A stretch of 64,000 nucleotides of DNA from Candidatus Eisenbacteria bacterium (GTDB lineage Bacteria > Desulfobacterota > Binatia > DP-6). Position 1 is the stretch's first letter; each line of letters begins with the position of its first letter. Both the position numbers and the translations under genes were made by a program. Under the pieces are notes generated by a model. The model made no database searches. It had not been told where the DNA came from and worked only from the letters and a program-made list of their open reading frames with translations. Location: the NCBI GenBank assembly GCA_035577985.1, contig DATJZY010000052.1, forward strand, positions 1 to 64,000, in the 5' to 3' direction. This document shows, piece after piece, positions 8,689-16,944 of the stretch.

Positions 8689-8943
8689 ATGGACCAGGAC
8701 CGACGCCGAGTGCTGCAGGCCGCAGGCGCCATGGCGCTGGTGGCGGCAACCGCGCCGACGAGCTGGGCGGAGACGGCCTCGCCGGCAAGGGGTGGCGTAC
8801 GGCCGGAGCTGGTCGACGCCGCGCTCGCGTGTGCCAAGGCGGATGATGCCCCTGTCTGGCGCACTGCTCCTTCGGGCCGAGCCGCGGTTGGTTCGGATTC
8901 GGCTCGACGTCGTCGAGATCGACGGTCGCGCGGTACGTCTTGA
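8689..8943 (+). pseudogene. Truncated Tat-exported four-helix copper-protein-like fragment
   Basis: The start MDQDRRRVLQAAGAMALVAA resembles a twin-arginine signal of the RRxxL kind and is followed by PELVDAALACAKADDA, like the first helix of Cys-rich four-helix-bundle copper-binding proteins. After about residue 57 the frame enters sequence that is antisense to a ParB-like fragment, and the remaining helices are missing. The family assignment rests on a short match. Confidence 0.4.
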
Positions 8944-8992
8944 GGGTCGTCCGGCCGAGCCGCCGCTCGTGCCAGTTCCTGGCCTCGCTCAT
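8866..8992 (-). pseudogene. N-terminal fragment of a ParB-like protein
   Basis: The minus strand reads from an ATG at 8992 through LDDVEPNPNQPRLGPKE, a hallmark of ParB/Srx-type nuclease-domain proteins. The match stops at about 8866, where sequence of the copper-protein-like relic begins on the other strand. Only about 42 of several hundred residues remain. Confidence 0.5.
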
Positions 8993-8999
8993 CGTTCAC

Positions 9000-9287
9000 T
9001 CATGCGGACTCCGCGGCGTCATCGTCCGGCCCCTCGACGATGGCGGCGATCTCGGTATCGAGGTCGCGGAGCACCCCCTTCAAGCGCGTCGTGAGTCGGC
9101 CACGACGCTGCCAGACCTTCTGGTGATCCTTCGTTTCCTGCACATCGAGATCGCCCAGGTCCTCCGCGATCCGCTTCGCCTCCTGGAAGCGCTGCGCGCA
9201 GGTTTCTGACGTGATGTACTTGTAGAGCCGCCCCATCTTCACGGCTCGCTCCTTCATGCTGAGACCCTGAATGTGCATGCGTACCGT
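9000..9287 (-). pseudogene. C-terminal fragment of an unidentified coiled protein
   Basis: This forms the last 95 codons of an open frame whose first part is GroEL. It reads [18 protein letters not shown] and then [20 protein letters not shown], ending at a stop at 9000. It is not GroEL. It resembles, by eye only, the C-terminal helical region of DUF2130-type proteins. The frame is continuous with the GroEL fragment, so the junction at about 9287 is a deletion fusion. Confidence 0.4.
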
Positions 9288-9990
9288 TCTTCTATCGCCA
9301 CGCCCGATAATGGTCGTGTTCTCCTTCGTGATCACGATGCGATCGGCACGACCCAGGTCGGCGAGCGTCACGTGCTCGAGCTTCTGCCCCAGCTCTTCTG
9401 CGAGCACCCGGCCCCCGGTGAGGATCGCCATGTCCTCGAGCATCGCCTTCCGCCGGTCGCCGAAGCCGGGCGACTTGACCGCGACGGCCGTGAGCGTGCC
9501 GCGGAGCTTGTTCACCACGAGCGTGGCGAGCGCTTCGCCCTCGACCTCCTCGGCGACGATGAGGAGCGGGCGCCCAGACTTCACGATCTGCTCGAGCAGC
9601 GGCAGCAGATCCCGCATCATCGCGATCTTCTTCTCGTGCAGCAGGACGTACGGCTCCTCGAGCACGCACTCCATGCGCTCCGCGTCCGTGATGAAGTACG
9701 GCGAGAGATAGCCGCGGTCGAACTGCATCCCCTGCACCACCTCCAGCGCCGTCTCGGTCGCCTTCGCCTCCTCGACGGTGATGACGCCCTCGCTGCCGAC
9801 CTTGTCGACGGCTCCGCGACGATCGCGCCCATCCGCGCATCGTTGTGGGCCGAGATCGTCGCGACCTGCTCGCGCTCGCGATGCCCGGCGAGCGGTCGCG
9901 AGATGCCCTTGACGGCAGCGGTGGCGACGGCGACCCCGCGGATGCACGCGCTCGATCACGTGACGCGATTGCGCCGATACAGCGCGTCGG
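9288..9990 (-). pseudogene. groEL: groEL fragment, truncated at both ends and frameshifted
   Basis: The minus strand encodes the GroEL stretch from about residue 130 to 285: [18 protein letters not shown], then [42 protein letters not shown]-like and [20 protein letters not shown], ending [10 protein letters not shown] frameshift at about 9815 separates the first part from the rest. The ATP-binding N-terminus and the equatorial C-terminus are missing, so no chaperonin can be made. The fragment is fused in frame to an unrelated tail at 9287. Confidence 0.85.
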
Positions 9991-10002
9991 TGGTGACGAG
10001 CA

Positions 10003-10946
10003 CCGGCGAGGCGGACTGGCCGGATGCCGCGCGCATCCATCGCTACGCCAAGGGGCTCGCCGGCACGCCGCCCGACCGGCGGGCCTCCGCGCGCTTTCCG
10101 CAGTGGATGTGGCGCAACAACGAGGTCCTCCTTCGTCGAGTGGCTGCGCGAATGGAACGCGTCGACGATCCGTGCCCATACCGGGTTCTACGGCCTCGAC
10201 CTCTACAGCCTCTACCGTTCGATTCGTCTTGTTCTCGAGTATCTCGACCGTGTCGATCCCGCTGCCGCCCGGACGGCGCGCGAGCGCTACGGCGGCCTCA
10301 TGACGTGGGAAGGAGATCCCGCGACCTACGGGCGCGCGGTCGTGACCGGCTCGTATCGCGCCCATGAGCGCGAGGTGGTGGCGATGCTGCGCGACGTGCT
10401 GGCCCGCGAGGTCGACTACGCGGCACGCGACGGCGAGCATTTCCTCGACGCGGCTGGCAACGCGCGCGTCGTCGCGAATGCCGAAGCCTACTATCGCGTG
10501 ATGTACTACGGCGGGAGCGCATCCTGGAACCTCCGCGATCAACACATGTTCGAGACGCTCGAGGCCCTGCTCCGCTTTCACGGCCCGAACTCCAAGGCCG
10601 TCCTCTGGGAGCACAACTCGCACCTCGGCGATGCGGCGGCGACCGAGATGGGCGTCCGGGGCGAGCTGAACGTCGGGCATCTCTGCCGGCAGCGGTTCGG
10701 CGACTCCGGAATCCCCGACGCCGCGAGATCCGGGACGAGCTCGTCTCGCCGCGGCTCGAGCGCGCGATCGGCGTCGTCTATCACCCCGATACGGAGATGC
10801 AGAGCCATTACTTTCACGCCGCGCTTCCCCACCGGTTCGACGAATGGATCTGGTTCGACGAGACGCGCGCGGTACGCCCCGTCAGTGACGCCGAGGCGCG
10901 CATCCTTCCGCGCACCCACCCCTTCGCGCCGTACGGGCGGCCGTGA
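10003..10946 (+). pseudogene. Erythromycin-esterase-family pseudogene
   Basis: Three reading frames together give a protein of the erythromycin esterase family: [16 protein letters not shown] and [12 protein letters not shown] in the first frame, then [20 protein letters not shown] through TWEGDPATYGRAV and VLWEHNSHLGDAAATEMG in the second, and finally ELVSPRLERAIGVVYHPDTE and EWIWFDETRAV in the third, ending at the TGA at 10944. Frameshifts lie near 10130 and 10715, and a stretch before the last part is deleted. The start is also missing, where the GroEL relic begins. Confidence 0.75.
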
Positions 10947-11042
10947 TCGAAGCGCGGCCGAGAGGTAACTCAGGCGACGCGAACGACGCCGCGATGTCGG
11001 TGCTATGCTCCCAGGCTGAATGATCGCGGCGGACCTGCGTCG

Positions 11043-11708
11043 TCAGGGCTCGATACGCAGACGGTCCTCGATGCTCCGAACCGCAGGCGCATGGCGAACG
11101 AGGTCCAGGACGACCGACTTGTCCGAGAACGAGTTGACGCGACCTTCCAGCGTCACCACTCCGTCCTCCGCGCTGAGCTCGATGTGTCCGGCCTCGCGCT
11201 GGGCGCGCCGCTCGAGCGCGCCTTCGATCGATCGGCGGAGGGCGGCCAGGTCGATCGTTCCTCTGCGCACGACTAGCTTGTTGGCCACCCGGCGCACGCA
11301 AGCGACTCGATGCGCTGCACGCTCGGCGACTTCCATGGCGTGACGAGTATCGACCATGCCGGTGAGTGTCACAACGGCATCGTAGACAGTCGAATGGATT
11401 TGCTCCGCCGGAACGTCCGGCTCTCGTTCAAGCGACTCCCTCACCGCCAACGCGAGATCGGCATCGGTACGACCGAGCGCGAACGGGATCTTCACCATGA
11501 TCTCGTTGGCGACGTCGAGTACGCCGTCGGCGCGGTGCGCGGCTTCCTGCGCTGCCGCCCTCTGCGCCTCGTTGTCCACGCGGCCAGTGAGCGTAACAAC
11601 GCCATCGGCGACCGAGACGCCGATCTCCGTCTCGTTGACGCCGGTATCGTAGCGAAGCTCACGAAGCACCGCAGCCTTGGTCGTGACGTCACGCTTGTCG
11701 AGCTGCAT
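11043..11708 (-). CDS. Triple BON-domain protein
   Basis: 221-residue protein made of three BON domains (about residues 12-78, 85-150 and 155-221), each with the pattern DGVVTLTGRV...A...AxxxxGVxxVxN. BON domains bind membranes or ligands and occur in osmotic-shock proteins such as OsmY. No signal peptide is seen. A GGGAGGT ribosome-binding site decides the start at 11708 rather than 11738. It lies divergently from the ACP-ligase gene. A related BON unit occurs in the DksA-BON fusion at 48990 and in a relic near 32.3 kb. Confidence 0.85.
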   Translation of the reverse strand: MQLDKRDVTTKAAVLRELRYDTGVNETEIGVSVADGVVTLTGRVDNEAQRAAAQEAAHRADGVLDVANEIMVKIPFALGRTDADLALAVRESLEREPDVPAEQIHSTVYDAVVTLTGMVDTRHAMEVAERAAHRVACVRRVANKLVVRRGTIDLAALRRSIEGALERRAQREAGHIELSAEDGVVTLEGRVNSFSDKSVVLDLVRHAPAVRSIEDRLRIEP

Positions 11709-11956
11709 TTCGCTCACCTCCCGTTCGGTTGCACCCACCAGGTGCGCATTTCATGCCACTTCGAACGGTCGGACGGATGCGCAGTAAAATGCACGACCGT
11801 TCCCGGCCTTGCGAAGGGGTTGAATGGCCCTTCCCGATGGCGCGAAGGACGATCCGAGCCCCCACAGGTCGGATCGGTCAATATGCGACGATCGTCGTGC
11901 TGGCGTGCGGCATGAGACATGCTTTCCGAAGGCTGATGGCGCCTTCCGGTAACGTC

Positions 11957-14761
11957 ATGGCTTCGGCGAAGACGGTCGACGCCGCGCAAAGCGACCTACC
12001 CCACGTCGAGCGCGAAGTGCTCGAGATCGTCTCCGGCCTGGTGCGCGAGCTCGGCGGCACGCGCGCGCAGGGGCGCGTCACGCTCGACGATTCCTTCGAG
12101 CGCGACCTGGGACTCGGAAGCCTCGAACGCGTCGAGCTGCTCGTCCGCTTGGAGCATGCGATGGGCGCGCGTCTTCCCGATACCGTCATGGCGGAGGCGT
12201 CGAGCGCGCGCGACCTGGTGACTGCGATACTATCCGGTGCGACGGCAGCTCCCGAGCACGTGCCGGAGCGTTGCCGTGCGGCGACAGGCGGAGCGGCGGC
12301 GCCGTCGACCACACGCACGCTGGTCGAAGCGCTGCGCTGGCACGCCGAGCAACGCGCCGAGCAACCGAACGTGTACTTGCGCGAAGACGACGGCACGGAG
12401 CAGGTGATCACGTACGGGCGGCTCTGGCGTCGGGCATCGTCGATCGCCGTCGGTCTCCACGACCGCGGGCTGGAGACCGGCGAGCGCGTGGCGCTGATGC
12501 TTCGCACGGAGGCCGCCTTCTTCGAGGCATTCTTCGGCGTGCTCCTTGCCGGTGGTATTCCGGTTCCGATCTATCCGCCGTTCCGTCCCGACCAGATCGA
12601 AGAGTATGCGCGCCGCCAGACGGGCATCCTCCGAAACGCCGAAGCGCGTCTCCTCGTCACCTTCCCGGCCGCGCTACGCGTCGCGGGTCTTCTTCGACCG
12701 CGTGTGCCGAGCTTGCGGGAGGTGGCCACCGCTGACGCGCTCGCGATCGACAATCCGCCTTCGCCGTCCGCCCGACTCGCGTCCTCCGATCCCGCACTCA
12801 TCCAGTACACGTCGGGCAGCACGGGGGAGCCGAAGGGCGTGTTGCTCACGCACGCGAACCTGCTCGCGAACATCACCGGCATCGGTCGGGCGATCGAGCT
12901 CGGTCCGAGCGACGTCGGCGTGAGCTGGCTCCCCCTGTACCACGACATGGGCCTCATCGGGACGTGGCTCACGGCGCTCTACTTCGGCGTGCCGGTTGCG
13001 ATCCTGTCACCACTCGCCTTCCTCTCCCGGCCGGCGCGCTGGCTCTGGGCCTTGCACGCGCATCGCGGCACCGTATCGCCGGCGCCGAACTTCGCCTACG
13101 AGCTCTGCGTGCGCCGTATCGACGACGCCGAGATCCAGGGGCTCGATCTCTCGGCGTGGCGCCTGGCCTTCAACGGCTCCGAGGCCGTGAGCCCGGACAC
13201 GATCGAGCGCTTCGGGCGCCGGTTCGGCGACTACGGCTTCCGCCCCGACGCCATGTGCCCGGTCTACGGCCTCGCCGAGTCCTCGGTCGCGCTCACCGTG
13301 CCCCCGATGGGCCGCGGGCCTCGTATCGATCGCGTGCAGCGCGAGCGCTTCCAGGCAGCGCGCGAGGCGTCGCCCGCCTCGGCCGAAGACGCGACCGCGC
13401 TGCGCTTCGTGGCCTGTGGACGCCCCCTCGCGGATCACGAGGTGCGGGTCGTCGACACGTCCGGGCGATCGCTTCCCGAGCGGATCGAGGGCCGGATCGA
13501 ATTCCGAGGTCCTTCCGTCACAGCCGGCTACTTTCGACGTCCCGAGGTCACGCGTGCCGTCATGCACGACGGCTGGATGGACTCGGGAGACCTCGGCTAC
13601 GTCGCCGACGGCGAGCTCTTCGTCACGGGTCGGCAGAAAGACATGATCATCAAGGCCGGTCGCAACCTCTATCCACAGGAGGTGGAGGAAGTGGTCGGTG
13701 ACATTCCCGGCATTCGCAAGGGGTGCGTCGCCGCCTTCGGCACTGCCGATCCGGAGATGGGCACAGAGCGCTTGGTCGTCGTGGCCGAGACACGGGCGGA
13801 GCGGAGCGCCCACCGTCAGCTCGAGGCCGCCGTTCTCGAGCGGGTCGTCGCAACGCTCGGAGTTCCGCCCGACGTCGTCGTGATAGCCCGGCCGCGATCG
13901 GTGCTGAAGACGTCGAGCGGCAAGATCCGACGTGGCGCGACACGCGATGCCTACCTGTCCGGAAGCCTCGGGCGCCGTCGATCGGCGCTCGGCCAGTGGG
14001 CGCGCCTGGGACTCGTCGATCTGCTCGTATGGCTCCGCACCGCCGGGAACGGGATCGCGTGCCTGGCGTATGGGGCTTGGATCGCTTTCCTGCTCGCGAC
14101 TGGTCTCCCCGTGCTCTGGATCGTTCTCCTCCTGATGCCCCGCGGCCGATCCGCCGATCGTGTGGTTCGTCTCTACTGCCGTGCGTTGCTCACTCTGGCG
14201 GGATGCCGGTTGCGGATCGAAGGATTGGAACGGCTGGAGGGTGTCGGTCCCGCGGTGCTTGTGGCGAACCATTCGAGCTACGTCGATGCGGTGGCACTGC
14301 TCGCGGCGCTGCCGCCGACGCTGGCCTTCGGCTTCGTCGCCAAACGGGAATTGCTGCAGACACCCATCATCGCAACGGTCATCCGGAAGCTCGGCTATCC
14401 CACGGTCGAGCGCTTCGCGCTCGCGGAGAGCGTCGCAGACGCCGACGCGGTGAGTGGGATCCTGCGGGGAGGCGCCTCGCTGCTCGTGTTTCCCGAGGGC
14501 ACCTTCCGGCGAACCCCCGGACTGCTGCCATTCCGGTTGGGCGGATTCAAAGCCGCGGTCGAAGCCCAGCGGCCGGTCGTCCCGATTGCGATCCGTGGGA
14601 CGCGTGAGGTGCTACCCGCGGATGCATGGCTACCCCGACGGCATGATCTACAGGTCACGGTCGGTGGCCCGATCGCGCCGCGAGGCCAAGGTTGGCCGGA
14701 GATGGTGAGGTTGCGGGACCTCACCCGTGGGATGATCGAGGCTGCCGCCGGCCCTCTCTGA
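11957..14761 (+). CDS. Fusion of acyl carrier protein, fatty acyl-AMP ligase and PlsC acyltransferase
   Basis: About 934 residues in three parts. Residues 15-95 are an acyl carrier protein with the phosphopantetheine site LGLGSLERVEL (Ser about 53). Residues 105-660 are an AMP-forming ligase of the fatty acyl-AMP ligase type, with YTSGSTGEPKG at about 284. A hydrophobic stretch at about 695-720 precedes a PlsC/LPLAT acyltransferase with NHSSYVD at about 771 and FPEGTFRR at about 844. The order implies that a free fatty acid is activated, loaded on the carrier and passed to a lysophospholipid or similar acceptor at the membrane. Ligase-acyltransferase fusions such as Aas are known but have the reverse order and no carrier domain. 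The start is uncertain; ATGs at 11912 and 11936 are also possible. Confidence 0.8.
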   Translation: MASAKTVDAAQSDLPHVEREVLEIVSGLVRELGGTRAQGRVTLDDSFERDLGLGSLERVELLVRLEHAMGARLPDTVMAEASSARDLVTAILSGATAAPEHVPERCRAATGGAAAPSTTRTLVEALRWHAEQRAEQPNVYLREDDGTEQVITYGRLWRRASSIAVGLHDRGLETGERVALMLRTEAAFFEAFFGVLLAGGIPVPIYPPFRPDQIEEYARRQTGILRNAEARLLVTFPAALRVAGLLRPRVPSLREVATADALAIDNPPSPSARLASSDPALIQYTSGSTGEPKGVLLTHANLLANITGIGRAIELGPSDVGVSWLPLYHDMGLIGTWLTALYFGVPVAILSPLAFLSRPARWLWALHAHRGTVSPAPNFAYELCVRRIDDAEIQGLDLSAWRLAFNGSEAVSPDTIERFGRRFGDYGFRPDAMCPVYGLAESSVALTVPPMGRGPRIDRVQRERFQAAREASPASAEDATALRFVACGRPLADHEVRVVDTSGRSLPERIEGRIEFRGPSVTAGYFRRPEVTRAVMHDGWMDSGDLGYVADGELFVTGRQKDMIIKAGRNLYPQEVEEVVGDIPGIRKGCVAAFGTADPEMGTERLVVVAETRAERSAHRQLEAAVLERVVATLGVPPDVVVIARPRSVLKTSSGKIRRGATRDAYLSGSLGRRRSALGQWARLGLVDLLVWLRTAGNGIACLAYGAWIAFLLATGLPVLWIVLLLMPRGRSADRVVRLYCRALLTLAGCRLRIEGLERLEGVGPAVLVANHSSYVDAVALLAALPPTLAFGFVAKRELLQTPIIATVIRKLGYPTVERFALAESVADADAVSGILRGGASLLVFPEGTFRRTPGLLPFRLGGFKAAVEAQRPVVPIAIRGTREVLPADAWLPRRHDLQVTVGGPIAPRGQGWPEMVRLRDLTRGMIEAAAGPL

Positions 14762-14855
14762 TGGAGAGCGACCAGGCTTTTCTCACGAACGCGAAACGTC
14801 TGCTCGCGAACGATCCCGGCATCGCGGCGAAGCAGCCATTTCGTCGCGGCGCTCG

Positions 14856-15068
14856 ATGACGGGCGATTGGCATGCCTCATGCCTTATCGCATCCTTCATG
14901 GACACCATCTTGCCCTCGCGATTCTTCGACCGTCTTCGCAAGGAGCACGAGCCCGAGAAGCGCCTGATGGCCGCCGTCCTCGAGGATGCGGTCCAGGTCT
15001 ATCGGGACCGTGCAACGGCACGGACCGCGCGCGATGTGATCTCCCAGGACGTCGTCCCCGGAAAGTAG
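14856..15068 (+). pseudogene. Truncated conserved protein cut by the insertion sequence
   Basis: A 70-codon frame contains KRLMAAVLEDAVQVYRDRAT, which resembles the N-terminal part of a small conserved bacterial protein whose C-terminal half would be expected after it. The match stops a few codons before the left end of the IS481-type element, and the stop codon lies at the junction. I cannot name the family with certainty. Confidence 0.35.
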
Positions 15069-15069
15069 T

Positions 15070-16074
15070 TGTCCATCCGCGCTCCACGGGGTGTGTTGGC
15101 AATCGCCAAACCACCAAAACCCCCCGGAGGAAGCGCGGATGAACATTCACGAGTTGGCCCGAACGACGCCCGCGAGTCGAGCCCTGATCGCGGCCCGGCG
15201 TGCGGCCGGCATAGGCGAGGCGGTCGTCGCGCAGCAGCTCAGCATCGACCGCAAGACGGTCCGGAAGTGGACGCATCGACAGCACGCGGAGGGACCGGGC
15301 GGCCTCCAGGATCGCTCGTCGCGGCCCCTCCGGAGTCCGACGGCCCTCGATGCGGCGTGGCGAGACGCCGTGCTGGCGCTGCGGCGGCTGAAGTTTACGC
15401 AGGCGCAGATCGCGCAGGTGCTCCGACTGTCAAAGTCCCGCACGCAACGCGCCGTCGCCGCCGTCGGCCTGGGGAAGCTGCGCGCCCTCGAGCCGCCGGT
15501 GGCCGACAACCGGTACCAGCGCGCGCGGCCGGGGGAGCTGGTGCACGTCGACACGAAGAAGCTGGGCCGCTTCTATCAGCCCTGGCATCGCGTGACGGGC
15601 GACCGCCGCGACACGCGGCTGCGCGGCGTCAAAGGCTGGGAGTTTCTGCACGTCGCGATCGATGACCGCACCCGCTTGGCCTACGCCGAGCTCTTGCTCG
15701 ATGAGAAAGGCGCGACGTGTGCAGGCTTTCTGCAGCGCGCCGCCGCGTTCTTTGCCCGCCATGGGATCCGCCCCATCGAACGCGTCATGAGCGACAACGG
15801 CGCGGGCTACATCTCGGCCGATTTTCGCATGGCCGTCGCGGCGCTGGCGGCGCGGCACCTCCGCACCCGGCCCTACACTCCACGTACCAACGGCAAAGCC
15901 GAGCGCTTCATCCAGACCATGCTGCGTCTATGGGCCTACGTGCGCCCCTATCACTCCTCCGACGAACGAGCGGCCGCTCTCGCGCCTTGGCTTGTCTGGT
16001 ACAACCGCCAACGGCCGCACGCTCACTTCACGAACGCAGCCCCGTCGAAACGCTCATGGCTCTACGACGGGACA
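15070..16074 (+). mobile_element. IS481-family insertion sequence, about 1.0 kb
   Basis: The element is bounded by imperfect inverted ends: left GTTGTCCATC from 15068, right complement GTTGTCCCGTC ending at 16076. Taking TGT...ACA as termini gives 1,005 bp, normal for a compact IS481 element. It carries one transposase gene. The left neighbour is a truncated gene, and the right neighbour is a usp gene that loses its C-terminus exactly at the boundary. No target-site duplication is visible, so the insertion was probably followed by deletion or recombination. Confidence 0.7.
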
Positions 16075-16197
16075 ACCTTGTGGGAGATCACACGAACGAT
16101 TTCCACGAACGGCGTCCCTTCGGCGAGTCGAGTGACGATGCCGACCGCGCTTCGTCCGACGCGAAACCGCACGTCGGCCGCCAGCGAGGCCGCGTAG
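15139..16197 (+). CDS. IS481-family transposase
   Basis: About 352 residues from the ATG at 15139, which follows a GGAGG ribosome-binding site. The N-terminus has a helix-turn-helix (AAGIGEAVVAQQLSIDRKTV) and a second such unit (TQAQIAQVLRLSKSRTQR). The DDE catalytic core is visible as HVDTKKL, MSDNGAGY and TNGKAERFIQTM. The motif WYNRQRPHAHF marks the usual C-terminal region. The frame has no stop inside the element and reads through the right end into the neighbouring usp fragment for about 40 codons, so the C-terminus is abnormal. Activity is uncertain. Confidence 0.85.
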   Translation: MNIHELARTTPASRALIAARRAAGIGEAVVAQQLSIDRKTVRKWTHRQHAEGPGGLQDRSSRPLRSPTALDAAWRDAVLALRRLKFTQAQIAQVLRLSKSRTQRAVAAVGLGKLRALEPPVADNRYQRARPGELVHVDTKKLGRFYQPWHRVTGDRRDTRLRGVKGWEFLHVAIDDRTRLAYAELLLDEKGATCAGFLQRAAAFFARHGIRPIERVMSDNGAGYISADFRMAVAALAARHLRTRPYTPRTNGKAERFIQTMLRLWAYVRPYHSSDERAAALAPWLVWYNRQRPHAHFTNAAPSKRSWLYDGTTLWEITRTISTNGVPSASRVTMPTALRPTRNRTSAASEAA

Positions 16198-16379
16198 CGA
16201 AGCGCTCCTTCGGCCTCGGCGCGGTCCTCGCCGGCAGATCCGGGCGGCAGCACGTGGAGCACGGTCAGCGTCGAGCCCGACCCCATCGGGAGTCGCGCCG
16301 CCCGCTCGACGGCGCGCATGGCGGCGCCAGAGAAATCCGTCGCGACGACGACGTCCCCGAGCGGCGCACGCTCGCTCAT
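16062..16379 (-). pseudogene. Universal stress protein, C-terminus removed by the insertion sequence
   Basis: 105 codons with the UspA N-terminal pattern VVVATDFSGAAMRAVERAA and LTVLHVLPPG. The frame is normal up to FVEIVRVI, then enters the right end of the IS element and stops. The ATP-binding G-rich loop near the C-terminus of UspA proteins is missing. Its ATG overlaps the stop of the exported Hsp20-like gene by four bases (ATGA), so the two form an operon. Confidence 0.75.
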
Positions 16380-16816
16380 GGACGGTCCTCCCGCGGCACC
16401 TCACTGCGCATGGGACTCCTCGGGGTCCCCTCGCCGATCGCGCTGCCGCGCAGCGTGACGGTGAGCGATCCGTCGGAGTCGAAGGCCGCCTGCGCGCCCT
16501 CCTCCACAACCGTCTGGCTCAAACGCAGGGAGCGAGAGCGCCGCTGTTCGCCAGCGACCGCCTGTCCGAGCACGACAACACGTCGCCCTGCCACCTGCAC
16601 CTCGATTGTTCCCGCTGGAACGTCGTCGGGCAACAGAATGCGGAGACGGACGATGCCGGGCCGCTCGGTGACCTCGACGGACAGCTCGGGCGCACCGATC
16701 GACGCGAACGCCGCAGTCGAGCTCCCGGCCGCATGGCCCGCCAGTACGGCGCATGCGACCAGCGCCGCGACGGTCGGCGCAGGGCGCCCGCCTCGGATGC
16801 CGGTACCTGTCCCCAT
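16376..16816 (-). CDS. Exported Hsp20/alpha-crystallin-like protein
   Basis: 146-residue protein. An N-terminal hydrophobic segment (VAALVACAVLAGHAAG, about residues 13-28) looks like a signal peptide. The rest follows the alpha-crystallin pattern: LSVEVTERPGIVRLRILLPD, IEVQVAGRRVVVLG, RSLRLSQTV and SDGSLTVTLRG. Cytoplasmic Hsp20 proteins lack export signals, so a periplasmic holdase is inferred. A close paralogue lies at 33045. A GGAAGG ribosome-binding site decides the start at 16816. It overlaps the usp fragment by four bases. Confidence 0.6.
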   Translation of the reverse strand: MGTGTGIRGGRPAPTVAALVACAVLAGHAAGSSTAAFASIGAPELSVEVTERPGIVRLRILLPDDVPAGTIEVQVAGRRVVVLGQAVAGEQRRSRSLRLSQTVVEEGAQAAFDSDGSLTVTLRGSAIGEGTPRSPMRSEVPREDRP

Positions 16817-16944
16817 CACGCCTTCCGCATGCAAGACGATGGCCGTCGCCTCCCGGGTGGCGGATGCCCGCATGCTTCTCCCGAATGGGAAATCCCGGCG
16901 CGGGGTCGCCGCACCATCGCGAACTCGAGGCCCGGGCCGTCGCC

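Noticed and set aside
15060-16085. Target-site duplication of the IS481-type element
   Set aside because: The bases left (gtagt) and right (acctt) of the proposed ends do not match in any nearby register.
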